A DNA stretch of 26,853 bases from JAEKLB01 sp050249235 (GTDB taxonomy: Bacteria; Actinomycetota; Acidimicrobiia; Acidimicrobiales; CADCSY01). The stretch spans positions 1 through 26,853 of the forward strand of contig JBFWQW010000032.1 in NCBI GenBank assembly GCA_050249235.1, written 5' to 3'. Shown here one piece after another: positions 9,001-16,917 of this stretch. A model generated the notes under the pieces. That model ran no database searches. It was not told the origin of the DNA and saw nothing but the letters and a program-made list of their open reading frames with translations. Position 1 is the stretch's first letter. Each line of letters starts with the position of its first letter. The position numbers were made by a program, and so were the translations under genes.

Positions 9001-9183
9001 GCCGCCGACGAGCGAAACCAGGTGGAGCGGGACATCGAGGCGCTCCATCGCCGCCTCGACGCCATCCCGGACGAGATCGAGGCCGAGTCGGCGAACGTGC
9101 GGCGCCGCTACGCCAACCCGGAGCCCCGCTTGTTCCCCGCCGCACTTGAGTTGTGCATCCCCGGCCGTCTGGCCAAGAAGTGA
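6031..9183 (+). CDS. drmD: DISARM SNF2-type helicase DrmD
   Basis: This is a 1050-aa superfamily 2 ATPase of the SNF2/RapA-like group. The ATG start has AAGG at 6018-6021. An N-terminal region of about 110 residues precedes the helicase core. Core motifs are DVGLGKT (145-151), VVCPASL (about 172-178), DEVH (258-261) and SATPHNG (295-301). In the second RecA lobe they are IIFTEYRD (about 527), SASEGID (from 590) and QRNGRVDRHGQ (618-628). The C-terminal 350 residues are helical, charged and coiled-coil-like. DrmD is the signature helicase of class 1 DISARM, and its position as the first gene, directly before drmMI (10-nt gap), supports this. It probably acts on phage DNA with the DrmA-DrmB complex; its precise job is less well defined than that of DrmAB. 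All core motifs look intact. Confidence 0.92.
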   Translation: MSTGQTIAQEARGVPEPGQLVRARGRSWVVAEVDRSELDAPQHLVSLTSVEDDAFDETVQLLWEVEPGTRVMERATLPTPHPDRFDDPDRLAAFLDAVRWGAVTSADSTALQSPFRSGIAIEDYQLDPVVRAVRMPRVNLLIADDVGLGKTIEAGLVAQELLLRHRARTVLVVCPASLCVKWRDEMAEKFGLEFRIVDSDLLRHLRRTCGLRANPWTHFPRLIVSMDWLKRDRPMRLRREVLPPVATYPRKFDLLIVDEVHNAAPSGRGKYATDSQRTMAIRTIAPHFEHRLFLSATPHNGYRESWTALLELLDSQRFARGVDADPRQLERIMVRRLKSELPPLEDGSPRFPRREIEAIEVHYPETERTAHRLLAEYAESRRRTAGDDATRTASEFSLKLLKKRLFSSPAAFANTLDVHIETVENGARSKQVAPTVRVLSAAVARSEDDVDDVDAPAAVRDALAVAGRFASPLTDEERGRLDELKGWVRSAEGRADAKADALITWLDSVVRPADPATGERRWSNERVIIFTEYRDTQRWLTDLLTARGLGGDRLALLFGGMDEEKREHTKAVFQADPSLDPVRVLLATDSASEGIDLQLHCHRLVHYEIPWNPNRLEQRNGRVDRHGQKAPAVLVHHFVGAGYERAQPGSIEEDLEFLLLVARKVDTIREDLGSAGPVIADQVEERMLGKRRTLDEAEVDRAAPQGRISKLDRELSRRISDLRRALDASITELHLQPENVARVVRTALGLAHQPDLLEASVERSGRSAPAFGLPRLTGSWARATEGLTHPVTGKVRPVTFDHNVASGHDDVVLAHLGHRIVQQALWLLRAEIWLPETDARLGRVTARVIPDGIVDAPAVVAHGRLVITGGDGRRLHEEVIAGGGLVRNGRFARITTLTQLQAVIDAPTVRTASTSERHAFARDWTKVGDGVLAALERRKSDRAESLESVLAKRAEEDVASITAVLIELERAIRAELAESSEKLQLQLPLFAADERNQVERDIEALHRRLDAIPDEIEAESANVRRRYANPEPRLFPAALELCIPGRLAKK

Positions 9184-9193
9184 GCCGGTAGCC

Positions 9194-12100
9194 ATGACGA
9201 TCGCCAAGTTCCATGCCGAGTGGCTGAACCTCATCGAGATCAACGGCCCGTTCCTGACGCTCCCGGTGCTCAATGAGCACTTCCGGAGCGGGCTCGAACC
9301 GACCGACGTCGACCTCGTGGCGGAGCTGCACACCGCTCAGCGCGAGGTCGAGGACGACCCGACCCTGCACCCGGTGTGGACCCGATGGGTTGTCTCGCGC
9401 CTCCTCGGTTTCCCTGACGAAGTCCTGCGCGAAGGCGCTGCGATCGGCCCGGGCCTCACCCATCGAGTGGCCGAGCACGCCGAGACTCTTCGCCCGGATC
9501 TCGTGGTCGTCGATCAGGCCGACGACGGGTCGGACCGAGCGCGCCTCCTGATCACCGTCTGGCCGGTCGGAACGGACCTGACCGAGCGCCCGGAAGGCGA
9601 GCGCTGGGCGGCAAGTCCGATCGACCGCATCGCCGAGCTGTGTCGCGCGACGACGGTCCGACTCGGCCTCGTCACGAACGGCGACGCGTGGACCCTTGTC
9701 GATGCCCCGACGGACGGTGCGACTGGCACGGCGACATGGGACGCGACCCTGTGGGCGGAGGAGCGGGTGACCCTTGATGCCTTCACGACGCTCTTGGGGG
9801 TCCGCCGCTTCTTCACCGTTCCAGACAACGAGACTCTGGAGGCACTCCTCGCGCAGTCCGCCAACGCCGAGGCGGAGGTCACCGATCAGCTCGGCAAGCA
9901 AGTCCGTGCCGCGGTTGAGCTGCTCGTTGACGCGATGAGCCGGGCAGACCGCGATCGAGGTGGCTCGGTGTTCCGCGAGCTCGCGCAGGCCGAGCTCGAA
10001 CAGGACCTCGAGCCCTACATCTACGAAGCCGCTGTGACCGTCCTGATGCGGCTCGTCTTCCTTCTCTCTGCCGAGGAGCGAGGTCTCTTCCTCCTCGGCG
10101 ACCCGACATACGACGCGACCTACGCGGTGTCGACTCTGCTCGCACAGCTCGACGAGGACGCCAATCGCTACGGCGAAGATGTCCTTGATCGCCGGACTGA
10201 CGCGTGGCACCGGCTGCTTGCCACGTTCCGGATGGTCCATGCCGGTGCCGCTCACGCCAACCTGCGCCTTCCGCCCTACGGCGGCAGCCTCTTCGATCCC
10301 GACCGGTTCCCGTTCCTCGAAGGCCGTCGCCCAGACCAGCCTCGCGACGAGCAGGCCGCGCCCCTCAGGATCGACAACCGAACCATCAAACACATCCTCG
10401 ACGCCCTCCAAGTCCTGCGGTTCCGAGGCAAGGGCGGCTGGCAGGAAGCCCGACGGCTGTCGTTCCGCACGCTTGGCGTCGAGCAGATCGGTCACGTGTA
10501 CGAAGGCCTTCTCGACCACGGCGTCGTCCAGGTCACGAGCGAAGCAGTCGCACTCACCGGGAAGAACGATCCTGAGGTCGCTCTCCAGCTCATCGAGGAC
10601 GTCGCCGCCAAGGGTCACGGCGCTCTTGTCACCTGGCTGGCAGAGCTCACCGGCGACAAGCCGAAGACGATCGAGAGGGCCCTCGCGACCGGTCCGGATC
10701 CCGATCACCTCGATCGGCTCGCAAGTGCCTGTGACAACGATCCCGAGTTGGCCGCCCGGATCGCTCCGTACCTCGGTCTCCTGCGCGCCGACCTTCGTGG
10801 GCTGCCACAGGTGTACCTGCCCGACAGCTACTACGTGACGAAGTCCAGCGATCGTCGCTCCTCGGGCGCCTACTACACCCCGCGGTCACTCGCCGAAGAC
10901 GTGGTCACACACACGCTCGAGCCTCTCGTGTACAACCCTGGGCCGGCTGAGGGTGCCGAGGCTGACGCGTGGAAGCTGAAGTCCAGCCTCGAGCTCCTCG
11001 ATCTACGCGTGTGCGATATGGCCATGGGGTCCGGTGCCTTCCTGGTCTCTGCCTGTCGGTACCTCTCGGAGCGACTTCTCGAAGCCTGGGACGCCGAGGG
11101 TCTTATTCGCGGAGCCCCCATCCCACTTCCTAACGGCAGCACGACCCCCATGCCGGATGACGAGCCTGATCGAGAGGTCCTCGCCCGCCGCCTCGTCGCC
11201 GACCGCTGCCTCTACGGCGTCGATCGCAACCCGATGGCGGTCGAGATGGCAAAGCTGTCCCTCTGGCTGATCACCCTTGCGAAGGACCGACCCTTCAACT
11301 TTGTTGATCATGCCCTGCGCTGCGGCGACTCGCTTCTAGGCATCACCGATCTCGACCAGCTCAACACGTTCCATCTGGACCCAGCCAAGGGTCGAGCGCT
11401 CCACGGACGGACCCTGTTCGATCCGACGGGGTGGATTGAGCCTCTTGTGAAGGCCGCGGTGCAGAAGCGCCAGGAATTGGAGTCGTTCACGGTCATCGAC
11501 ATACATGACGCCAATCGAAAGCACGTCCTGCTGGACGAGTCGACGCTCGTTCTAAACGAGCTGAAGGTCATCGCCGATCTCGTCGTAGGGGCCGCCGTCG
11601 CGACTTCGACGCAGCGGGAGGATGCGTACGGCGCCAGACTCCTCAGCGTCGCTAGCGACGTTTCGTTGGCCCTAGACCCGGCGCAAGCAGTCGGCGATCG
11701 ACAGGCGAGGCTCGATGACCTGGGGCTTAGAGCGGCGTACTGGCTCGACGAAGGCCGTCCAGCCATGAGCCCACCTCGGCAGTGCTTCCATTGGGTTCTT
11801 GAGTTTCCCGAGGTCTGGCTCGCTGGCGGTCGTCAGGGGTTCGACGCGATTGTCGGAAACCCACCTTTCCTAGGGGGGACCCGCATCGTGTCCATTCATG
11901 GAGACCACATCAGCTCCTACCTAGCGCGTGTGTTTCCACCATTCTCGAAGCGGGTCGATCTGTGCGCGCTCTTCTTTCGCCGTGCGGCTTCCCTAATCAC
12001 GACTACCGGCTCGATCGGGCTGCTTGCAACAAACACAATCGCTCAGGCGACTACACGTCGAGGTGGGCTCGACATCTTGACAGCCGAGGGTCTTGCGATC

Positions 12101-13279
12101 GCTCGGGCGAGAAAGTCGTTTCCATGGCCAGGTGCAGCGTCAATTCAGGCGTCGGCGGTCTGGTTGACTGCCCGACCATGGTCGGGGACGTTCCGGCTCG
12201 ATGGCCGTGAGGTGGCCTCAATCTCGTCACTGCTGGAGCCCGGCCACGATGACCTAGCGTTTCCGGAACGGCTCCCAGCCAATGTCGGTCGGTCATTCAA
12301 CGGGTCCCGGGTGTGGGGTGAGAAGGACGGCTTCTACCTGACCGATATGGAGGCCGCGCAGATGCTTGAGGCCGACCCGAGCAATCGGCGAGTTATCAAG
12401 CCGTGTATGAACGGCAGCGATCTAAACAACTCGCCAAACTTAGCGCCGTCCCGATGGATTATCGATTTCGGAGAGATGACTGAGGCAGAGGCCTCAGGAT
12501 ACCGGGCCCCGTTTGAGCGGTTATATCGAACGGTGAGGCCCTGGCGGCTGGAGTTGGATCCGAAAAAGTATGGTCGAATCGTCTCCGGTTGGTGGAAGTA
12601 CTTTCACCCTCGAAATGAGCTATATGGCGGCATCCGGGATCTCAATCTACATTGCGTCATCGCTCGGGCGCGCGTGTCTGACCATCATATGCTCGCCTTC
12701 TTACCGACGGACATGGTGTACATGGACAAGCTGGTCGTGTTCCTGCTGGATGACTTGGTCTCCTTTGAAGTACTGCAATCTGGCATACACGACGTCTGGG
12801 CCAGGCAATATAGCTCGACCCTCGGAACGACCATGTCCTATCTACCACCCGACGCCTTCGAGACATTCCCGCTGCCAAGAGCCGAGGGCAATTCGGGTGG
12901 CGAAGCCGCGTCGGAATTTTATGCAACGAGGTCCGAGGTAATGGCCGCGCGAGGAGAGGGTCTGACTCGCACACACAATCGAGTTCATTCAGCAGCCGAG
13001 ATGAGTGAGGACATCGTCCAGCTGCGTGCATCACTGGTCGGCCTTGACTACGCGGCGTTGGCCTCCTATGGCTGGAGCGACATCGATCTTGGTCATGGCT
13101 TCCATGAGACTCGCCAAGGCGTGCGCTACACCTTCGCGGAGGAGGCGCGCTCCGAGATACTTGAGCGTCTCCTGCGCTTGAACGTCGTGCGCGGCGAGGA
13201 ACAGCCGGGAGGTCGCTCACGTAGAGCACGGCGACCGACGACGTCGAAGGCACCCGTCAGCGAGGAGAGCCTGTTCTGA
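9194..13279 (+). CDS. drmMI: DISARM adenine-N6 DNA methyltransferase DrmMI
   Basis: This is a 1361-aa class I methyltransferase that marks host DNA as self. The ATG at 9194 was chosen because the longer open frame from 8582 lies inside drmD. The N-terminal 550 residues precede the catalytic core. The core begins with SSGAYYTPRSLAEDVV (about 555-572), then SAM-binding motif DMAMGSGAFL (from about 607) and catalytic motif IV NPPF (from 889), typical of gamma-type N6-adenine enzymes such as PglX and type IIG proteins. The C-terminal part, about 960-1320, should hold target recognition. That stretch is much less GC-rich: two 60-base lines at 12421 and 12601 are each 48% GC by hand count, against 63% for the line at 10561. 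This suggests exchange of the recognition domain. No PglZ or BrxC gene is present, which argues for DISARM rather than BREX. Confidence 0.92.
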   Translation: MTIAKFHAEWLNLIEINGPFLTLPVLNEHFRSGLEPTDVDLVAELHTAQREVEDDPTLHPVWTRWVVSRLLGFPDEVLREGAAIGPGLTHRVAEHAETLRPDLVVVDQADDGSDRARLLITVWPVGTDLTERPEGERWAASPIDRIAELCRATTVRLGLVTNGDAWTLVDAPTDGATGTATWDATLWAEERVTLDAFTTLLGVRRFFTVPDNETLEALLAQSANAEAEVTDQLGKQVRAAVELLVDAMSRADRDRGGSVFRELAQAELEQDLEPYIYEAAVTVLMRLVFLLSAEERGLFLLGDPTYDATYAVSTLLAQLDEDANRYGEDVLDRRTDAWHRLLATFRMVHAGAAHANLRLPPYGGSLFDPDRFPFLEGRRPDQPRDEQAAPLRIDNRTIKHILDALQVLRFRGKGGWQEARRLSFRTLGVEQIGHVYEGLLDHGVVQVTSEAVALTGKNDPEVALQLIEDVAAKGHGALVTWLAELTGDKPKTIERALATGPDPDHLDRLASACDNDPELAARIAPYLGLLRADLRGLPQVYLPDSYYVTKSSDRRSSGAYYTPRSLAEDVVTHTLEPLVYNPGPAEGAEADAWKLKSSLELLDLRVCDMAMGSGAFLVSACRYLSERLLEAWDAEGLIRGAPIPLPNGSTTPMPDDEPDREVLARRLVADRCLYGVDRNPMAVEMAKLSLWLITLAKDRPFNFVDHALRCGDSLLGITDLDQLNTFHLDPAKGRALHGRTLFDPTGWIEPLVKAAVQKRQELESFTVIDIHDANRKHVLLDESTLVLNELKVIADLVVGAAVATSTQREDAYGARLLSVASDVSLALDPAQAVGDRQARLDDLGLRAAYWLDEGRPAMSPPRQCFHWVLEFPEVWLAGGRQGFDAIVGNPPFLGGTRIVSIHGDHISSYLARVFPPFSKRVDLCALFFRRAASLITTTGSIGLLATNTIAQATTRRGGLDILTAEGLAIARARKSFPWPGAASIQASAVWLTARPWSGTFRLDGREVASISSLLEPGHDDLAFPERLPANVGRSFNGSRVWGEKDGFYLTDMEAAQMLEADPSNRRVIKPCMNGSDLNNSPNLAPSRWIIDFGEMTEAEASGYRAPFERLYRTVRPWRLELDPKKYGRIVSGWWKYFHPRNELYGGIRDLNLHCVIARARVSDHHMLAFLPTDMVYMDKLVVFLLDDLVSFEVLQSGIHDVWARQYSSTLGTTMSYLPPDAFETFPLPRAEGNSGGEAASEFYATRSEVMAARGEGLTRTHNRVHSAAEMSEDIVQLRASLVGLDYAALASYGWSDIDLGHGFHETRQGVRYTFAEEARSEILERLLRLNVVRGEEQPGGRSRRARRPTTSKAPVSEESLF

Positions 13280-13323
13280 CGTTCGCAGACCCTGTCACAC
13301 CGCCCACGTAAGTTTTCTTCCCG

Positions 13324-16300
13324 ATGACCGACGCCGTCCTGGTGCCTCCCTCGCCCGCAGAGCTGCGGGCGCGGCTCGAGTCGATGCTGGTCGGCAACAT
13401 CCTTGGGCCCGAGGGTGGGCTGACGGAGGAGCTGCCGGGCAACGCATCCGTACGCGAGTACTACCTCGTCGGCATGTTGGCCCCCCAGCAGGTCACCGCC
13501 GAGGCTGGCGAGTTCGACGGTCAGCAGGACGATGCCTCGGTCGAGGGCGACACCGAGGTGGAGGAAGTCACGCCGGATCCGGTTCAGGTGGCGGCAGCGT
13601 CGCTGTTCCCGTCGTCGCTGGGCTTCACGTTCGGTGTCGATGGCGCCTGTAAGGAACTGGTGCTCGAGGCGTCATGGGGTCGCTACGAGCGTGTTCACAC
13701 CGAGACCGAGGATGAGGACGGCAAGACCCGTCGGGTCTGGCGACGTACGCCAGCGGGGGGCTCGCTGGCGCTGCCGCTGAGCGAGGGTGACTTCGGCCCG
13801 CTCGTGCCCGACTCGAACCAACCCGAGGTAGTGGTGCGTGGGCGCGTACGTCGCAACGGCGGCCTCTGGATCGTCACGGCCTTCCTCGTCAATGGGCAGG
13901 CAGAGGCGAGCGGCGAAAAGGACGCCGTGTGGCTGTTCCAGGCGGGTCTCGCAGCCAGCGACCCGAGGGGAGCGTCCGTGTTCCGCCGGAGCCTCATCGC
14001 TGCGGACGTCGAGGGCGACGCGGAGACCCGGGCGCTGGAGATGGCCTACCGAGACCAGGTTCAGTTCGCTGTCGGGCACGGCGTGGCCGTGCACGCCGAC
14101 CCCGACCCGTCCGATCCGCGGATCGCGCTCCACGTGTGCACGACAGCTGTACCTGTCTTCGAGGTTCCTCGGACGGATGCGCCGTCCGTAGTCGACGAGC
14201 CCGGACTCGCAGAGGTTGCCTTCGACATGAAGGTGCTGTCCGAGACGCCGGTCGAGGGTCTTGCCGGCGTGCTGCAGCCGTTGGTCGCCGCGTACCGAGG
14301 CTGGATCGGGACCCAGCGCGCGCGGATCGGAGATCCGGCCGCTCGGCTGGACGGCCACGCGAAGGCCGCGACCGAGGCCTTGGACCAGTGTGAAAGGGCG
14401 GCAGCGAGAATCGAGGCTGGGATTGCGCTGCTTGCGGACCTTGCCCGGCCCGAGGTCGCCGAGGCGTTCCAGTTCGCCAACCGGGCGATGTGGCTCCAGC
14501 GGGTGCACACGATCGTTGCCGACCGGCGACGGGCTGATCCCTCTCGGTCGGCGGCCGATGTGTTGGCCGAGGTCGACGTAGAGGCGAACCGCAGCTGGAG
14601 GCCGTTCCAGCTCGCCTTCCTGCTCGTGAACCTTCCGAGTCTCGCCGACCCAACGCACGAGGAACGTCAGGACGGTCGGAAGGGCCTCGTCGACCTTCTC
14701 TGGTTCCCGACCGGCGGCGGCAAGACAGAGGCGTACCTCGGGCTCACCGCCTTCACCCTCGCCGTTCGTCGACTCCAAGGTCTCGTCGACGGATTCGACG
14801 GATCAGACGGCGTCGCTGTGTTGATGCGCTACACGCTCCGCCTCCTCACCGTCCAGCAGTTCCAGCGCGCCGCCGCCCTCATGTGCGCATGCGAACGGAT
14901 CCGGCTCGATGCTCACGCCGCAGGTGACGCGCGGCTCGGCAGTGTGCCGTTCCGCCTCGGGCTCTGGGTCGGGTACTCGGTGACTCCGTCGAAGAACACT
15001 CAGGCGGCGAAGGCCATCGACGAGGCGCGCGGGTCGGCCTGGCACGGCGGGGGAGCCAACCCGGTTCAGCTGACTATCTGTCCGTGGTGTGGCGCACCCG
15101 TGACAGCTGGGAAGGACGCTGAACACGATCCTGTTCGCAAGCGAACTCTCGTCTACTGCGGCGACCCACTCGGCAAGTGCGCGTTCACGCGCCGTCACGC
15201 ACCCGGCGAGGGACTGCCGGTGGTGACCGTCGACGACGAGCTCTACCGGCTCGTCCCAGCGATGGTCATCTCCACCGCTGACAAGTTCGCCCAGCTCCCG
15301 TGGCAGGGTCCGACACGCTCGCTGTTCGGTCGCGTCACACGACGATGCGAGCGGCACGGTTACCGACACCCGGACTTGGACGAGGAGCTGGACGAGCGTG
15401 ACACGCACCAGCGCCGCGGCGCTGAGCCGGCCGCGAAGACGGTCGCCGCTGGACCACTTCGTCCGCCCGATCTGATCATCCAGGACGAGCTGCATCTGAT
15501 CTCGGGGCCGCTCGGCAGTCTGATGGGCCTGTACGAGACGGCGATCGACGAGCTGGCGTCGTGGACCGTCGGTGGCGTTCGTGTTCGGCCGAAGGTTGTG
15601 GCGTCGACAGCGACGGTTCGTCGGGCGGACGAGCAGGCGGATCAGGTGTTCTGGCGCCGGCTCGAGGTGTTCCCGCCTCCTGGACTCGACGCCGGAGACA
15701 GCTTCTTCGCGCGGCAGCGGTCCACCGCTGTGGCTCCGGGGCGGCGCTACTTGGGCGTCTGCGCGCCTGGTCGACGGATCAAGGCCGTCGAGATCCGGCT
15801 GTACGTGGCCCTGATGGGCGCGGCGCAGAAGCTCTTCGACACCTACGGCCAGGCCACGGACCCGTGGATGACGCTGGTCGGCTACTTCTCCGCCCTGCGT
15901 GAGCTCGCCGGCATGACTCGGCTGGTCGACGACGACGTGTCGACTCGCCTATCGCAGTCCTCGATCGCTGACCGCGGCCTAGGCCGACGGTTCATCCGCG
16001 AGAGTCAGGAGCTCACCTCGCGCATCGACTCCGGCGACATTCCCGCGGTGCTCGATCAGCTGGGCCTTCCGTTCACGCCTCCACCGGCCGGCGGTGCGCC
16101 GCCGGCACCCCAGAAGGGCAAGAAGGGTGCGGGTCGCGGTGACCGTCGGCCGATCGACGTTCTGCTGGCGACCAACATGATTTCGGTCGGTGTCGACGTC
16201 CCGCGGCTGGGGCTGATGGTGGTGGGCGGCCAACCGAAGTCGACGGCGGAGTACATCCAGGCAACGAGCCGCGTCGGGCGAAGCGACGCCGGACCGGGCT

Positions 16301-16917
16301 TGGTCGTCACCGCCATGAACTGGGCTCGGCCTCGCGACCTGTCGCACTACGAGACGTTCGAGCACTTCCATGCCACGTTCTACAGACACGTCGAAGCGCT
16401 CTCGGTAACGCCGTTCGCACCGCGGGCGCTCGACCGTGGCCTGTCAGGCGTCCTGACCGCGCTCGTGCGGCATCACGACGACGCCACCAATGCGAATCCA
16501 GCGCCGAACAGCCTCGCCCCGCACTCCGTTGCCGGCGCCGCACTCGCTGCGATTCGCCAGCGTGCCGAGCAGCTCACGAGCGACCCAAACCTCGGCGCGC
16601 AGATCGACGCCGCCGTCAAGCAGCGACTTGACGCATGGGTGCATTCCCAGGGCAAGGTCGCCGGCGGTGCAGTGCTCGGCTACCGCCAGCGCAAGGACGG
16701 CCGCACGATCGGTCTCCTCGAGCAGCCCGGACAGGCGAAGTGGGCCATCTGGACCTGCCCGACGTCGCTGCGCGAGGTCGAGGCAGGCGTCAACCTGCTT
16801 CTGACTGACGCGGATCCGACCACCGTGCCGGACTACGAGTTCCCAGCGCCCGAGGAGACTCCGCCTACCGACGCCTCGTCCGGCGCGGACGAGGCGTCGG
16901 AAGGAAGCCCGACATGA
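13324..16917 (+). CDS. drmA: DISARM helicase-domain protein DrmA
   Basis: This is a 1197-aa core DISARM protein, an unusual superfamily 2 helicase that forms a complex with DrmB and binds DNA. The ATG start has no obvious Shine-Dalgarno, and a 44-nt gap follows drmMI. An N-terminal region of about 440 residues contains a beta-rich domain and a helical stretch. The helicase core follows: Walker A FPTGGGKTEAYLGL (K467, T468), a zinc-ribbon-like insertion CPWCG with a second CG...C cluster (about 585-620), DELH (721-724) and STAT (761-764). In the second lobe are ATNMISVGVD (949-958) and QATSRVGRS (about 979-987). The region around residue 925 is lysine- and glycine-rich (PQKGKKGAGRGDRR) and probably flexible. 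The stop overlaps the drmB start by ATGA, indicating translational coupling. Confidence 0.92.
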   Translation: MTDAVLVPPSPAELRARLESMLVGNILGPEGGLTEELPGNASVREYYLVGMLAPQQVTAEAGEFDGQQDDASVEGDTEVEEVTPDPVQVAAASLFPSSLGFTFGVDGACKELVLEASWGRYERVHTETEDEDGKTRRVWRRTPAGGSLALPLSEGDFGPLVPDSNQPEVVVRGRVRRNGGLWIVTAFLVNGQAEASGEKDAVWLFQAGLAASDPRGASVFRRSLIAADVEGDAETRALEMAYRDQVQFAVGHGVAVHADPDPSDPRIALHVCTTAVPVFEVPRTDAPSVVDEPGLAEVAFDMKVLSETPVEGLAGVLQPLVAAYRGWIGTQRARIGDPAARLDGHAKAATEALDQCERAAARIEAGIALLADLARPEVAEAFQFANRAMWLQRVHTIVADRRRADPSRSAADVLAEVDVEANRSWRPFQLAFLLVNLPSLADPTHEERQDGRKGLVDLLWFPTGGGKTEAYLGLTAFTLAVRRLQGLVDGFDGSDGVAVLMRYTLRLLTVQQFQRAAALMCACERIRLDAHAAGDARLGSVPFRLGLWVGYSVTPSKNTQAAKAIDEARGSAWHGGGANPVQLTICPWCGAPVTAGKDAEHDPVRKRTLVYCGDPLGKCAFTRRHAPGEGLPVVTVDDELYRLVPAMVISTADKFAQLPWQGPTRSLFGRVTRRCERHGYRHPDLDEELDERDTHQRRGAEPAAKTVAAGPLRPPDLIIQDELHLISGPLGSLMGLYETAIDELASWTVGGVRVRPKVVASTATVRRADEQADQVFWRRLEVFPPPGLDAGDSFFARQRSTAVAPGRRYLGVCAPGRRIKAVEIRLYVALMGAAQKLFDTYGQATDPWMTLVGYFSALRELAGMTRLVDDDVSTRLSQSSIADRGLGRRFIRESQELTSRIDSGDIPAVLDQLGLPFTPPPAGGAPPAPQKGKKGAGRGDRRPIDVLLATNMISVGVDVPRLGLMVVGGQPKSTAEYIQATSRVGRSDAGPGLVVTAMNWARPRDLSHYETFEHFHATFYRHVEALSVTPFAPRALDRGLSGVLTALVRHHDDATNANPAPNSLAPHSVAGAALAAIRQRAEQLTSDPNLGAQIDAAVKQRLDAWVHSQGKVAGGAVLGYRQRKDGRTIGLLEQPGQAKWAIWTCPTSLREVEAGVNLLLTDADPTTVPDYEFPAPEETPPTDASSGADEASEGSPT

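Noticed and set aside
8582..9193. Long upstream extension of drmMI
   Set aside because: It lies wholly within drmD, is serine- and arginine-rich, and the family-like N-terminus starts at 9194.
9194..13279. A BREX or Pgl system based on the PglX-like methyltransferase
   Set aside because: No PglZ, BrxC or BrxL gene is present; the neighbours are drmD, drmA, drmB and drmC.
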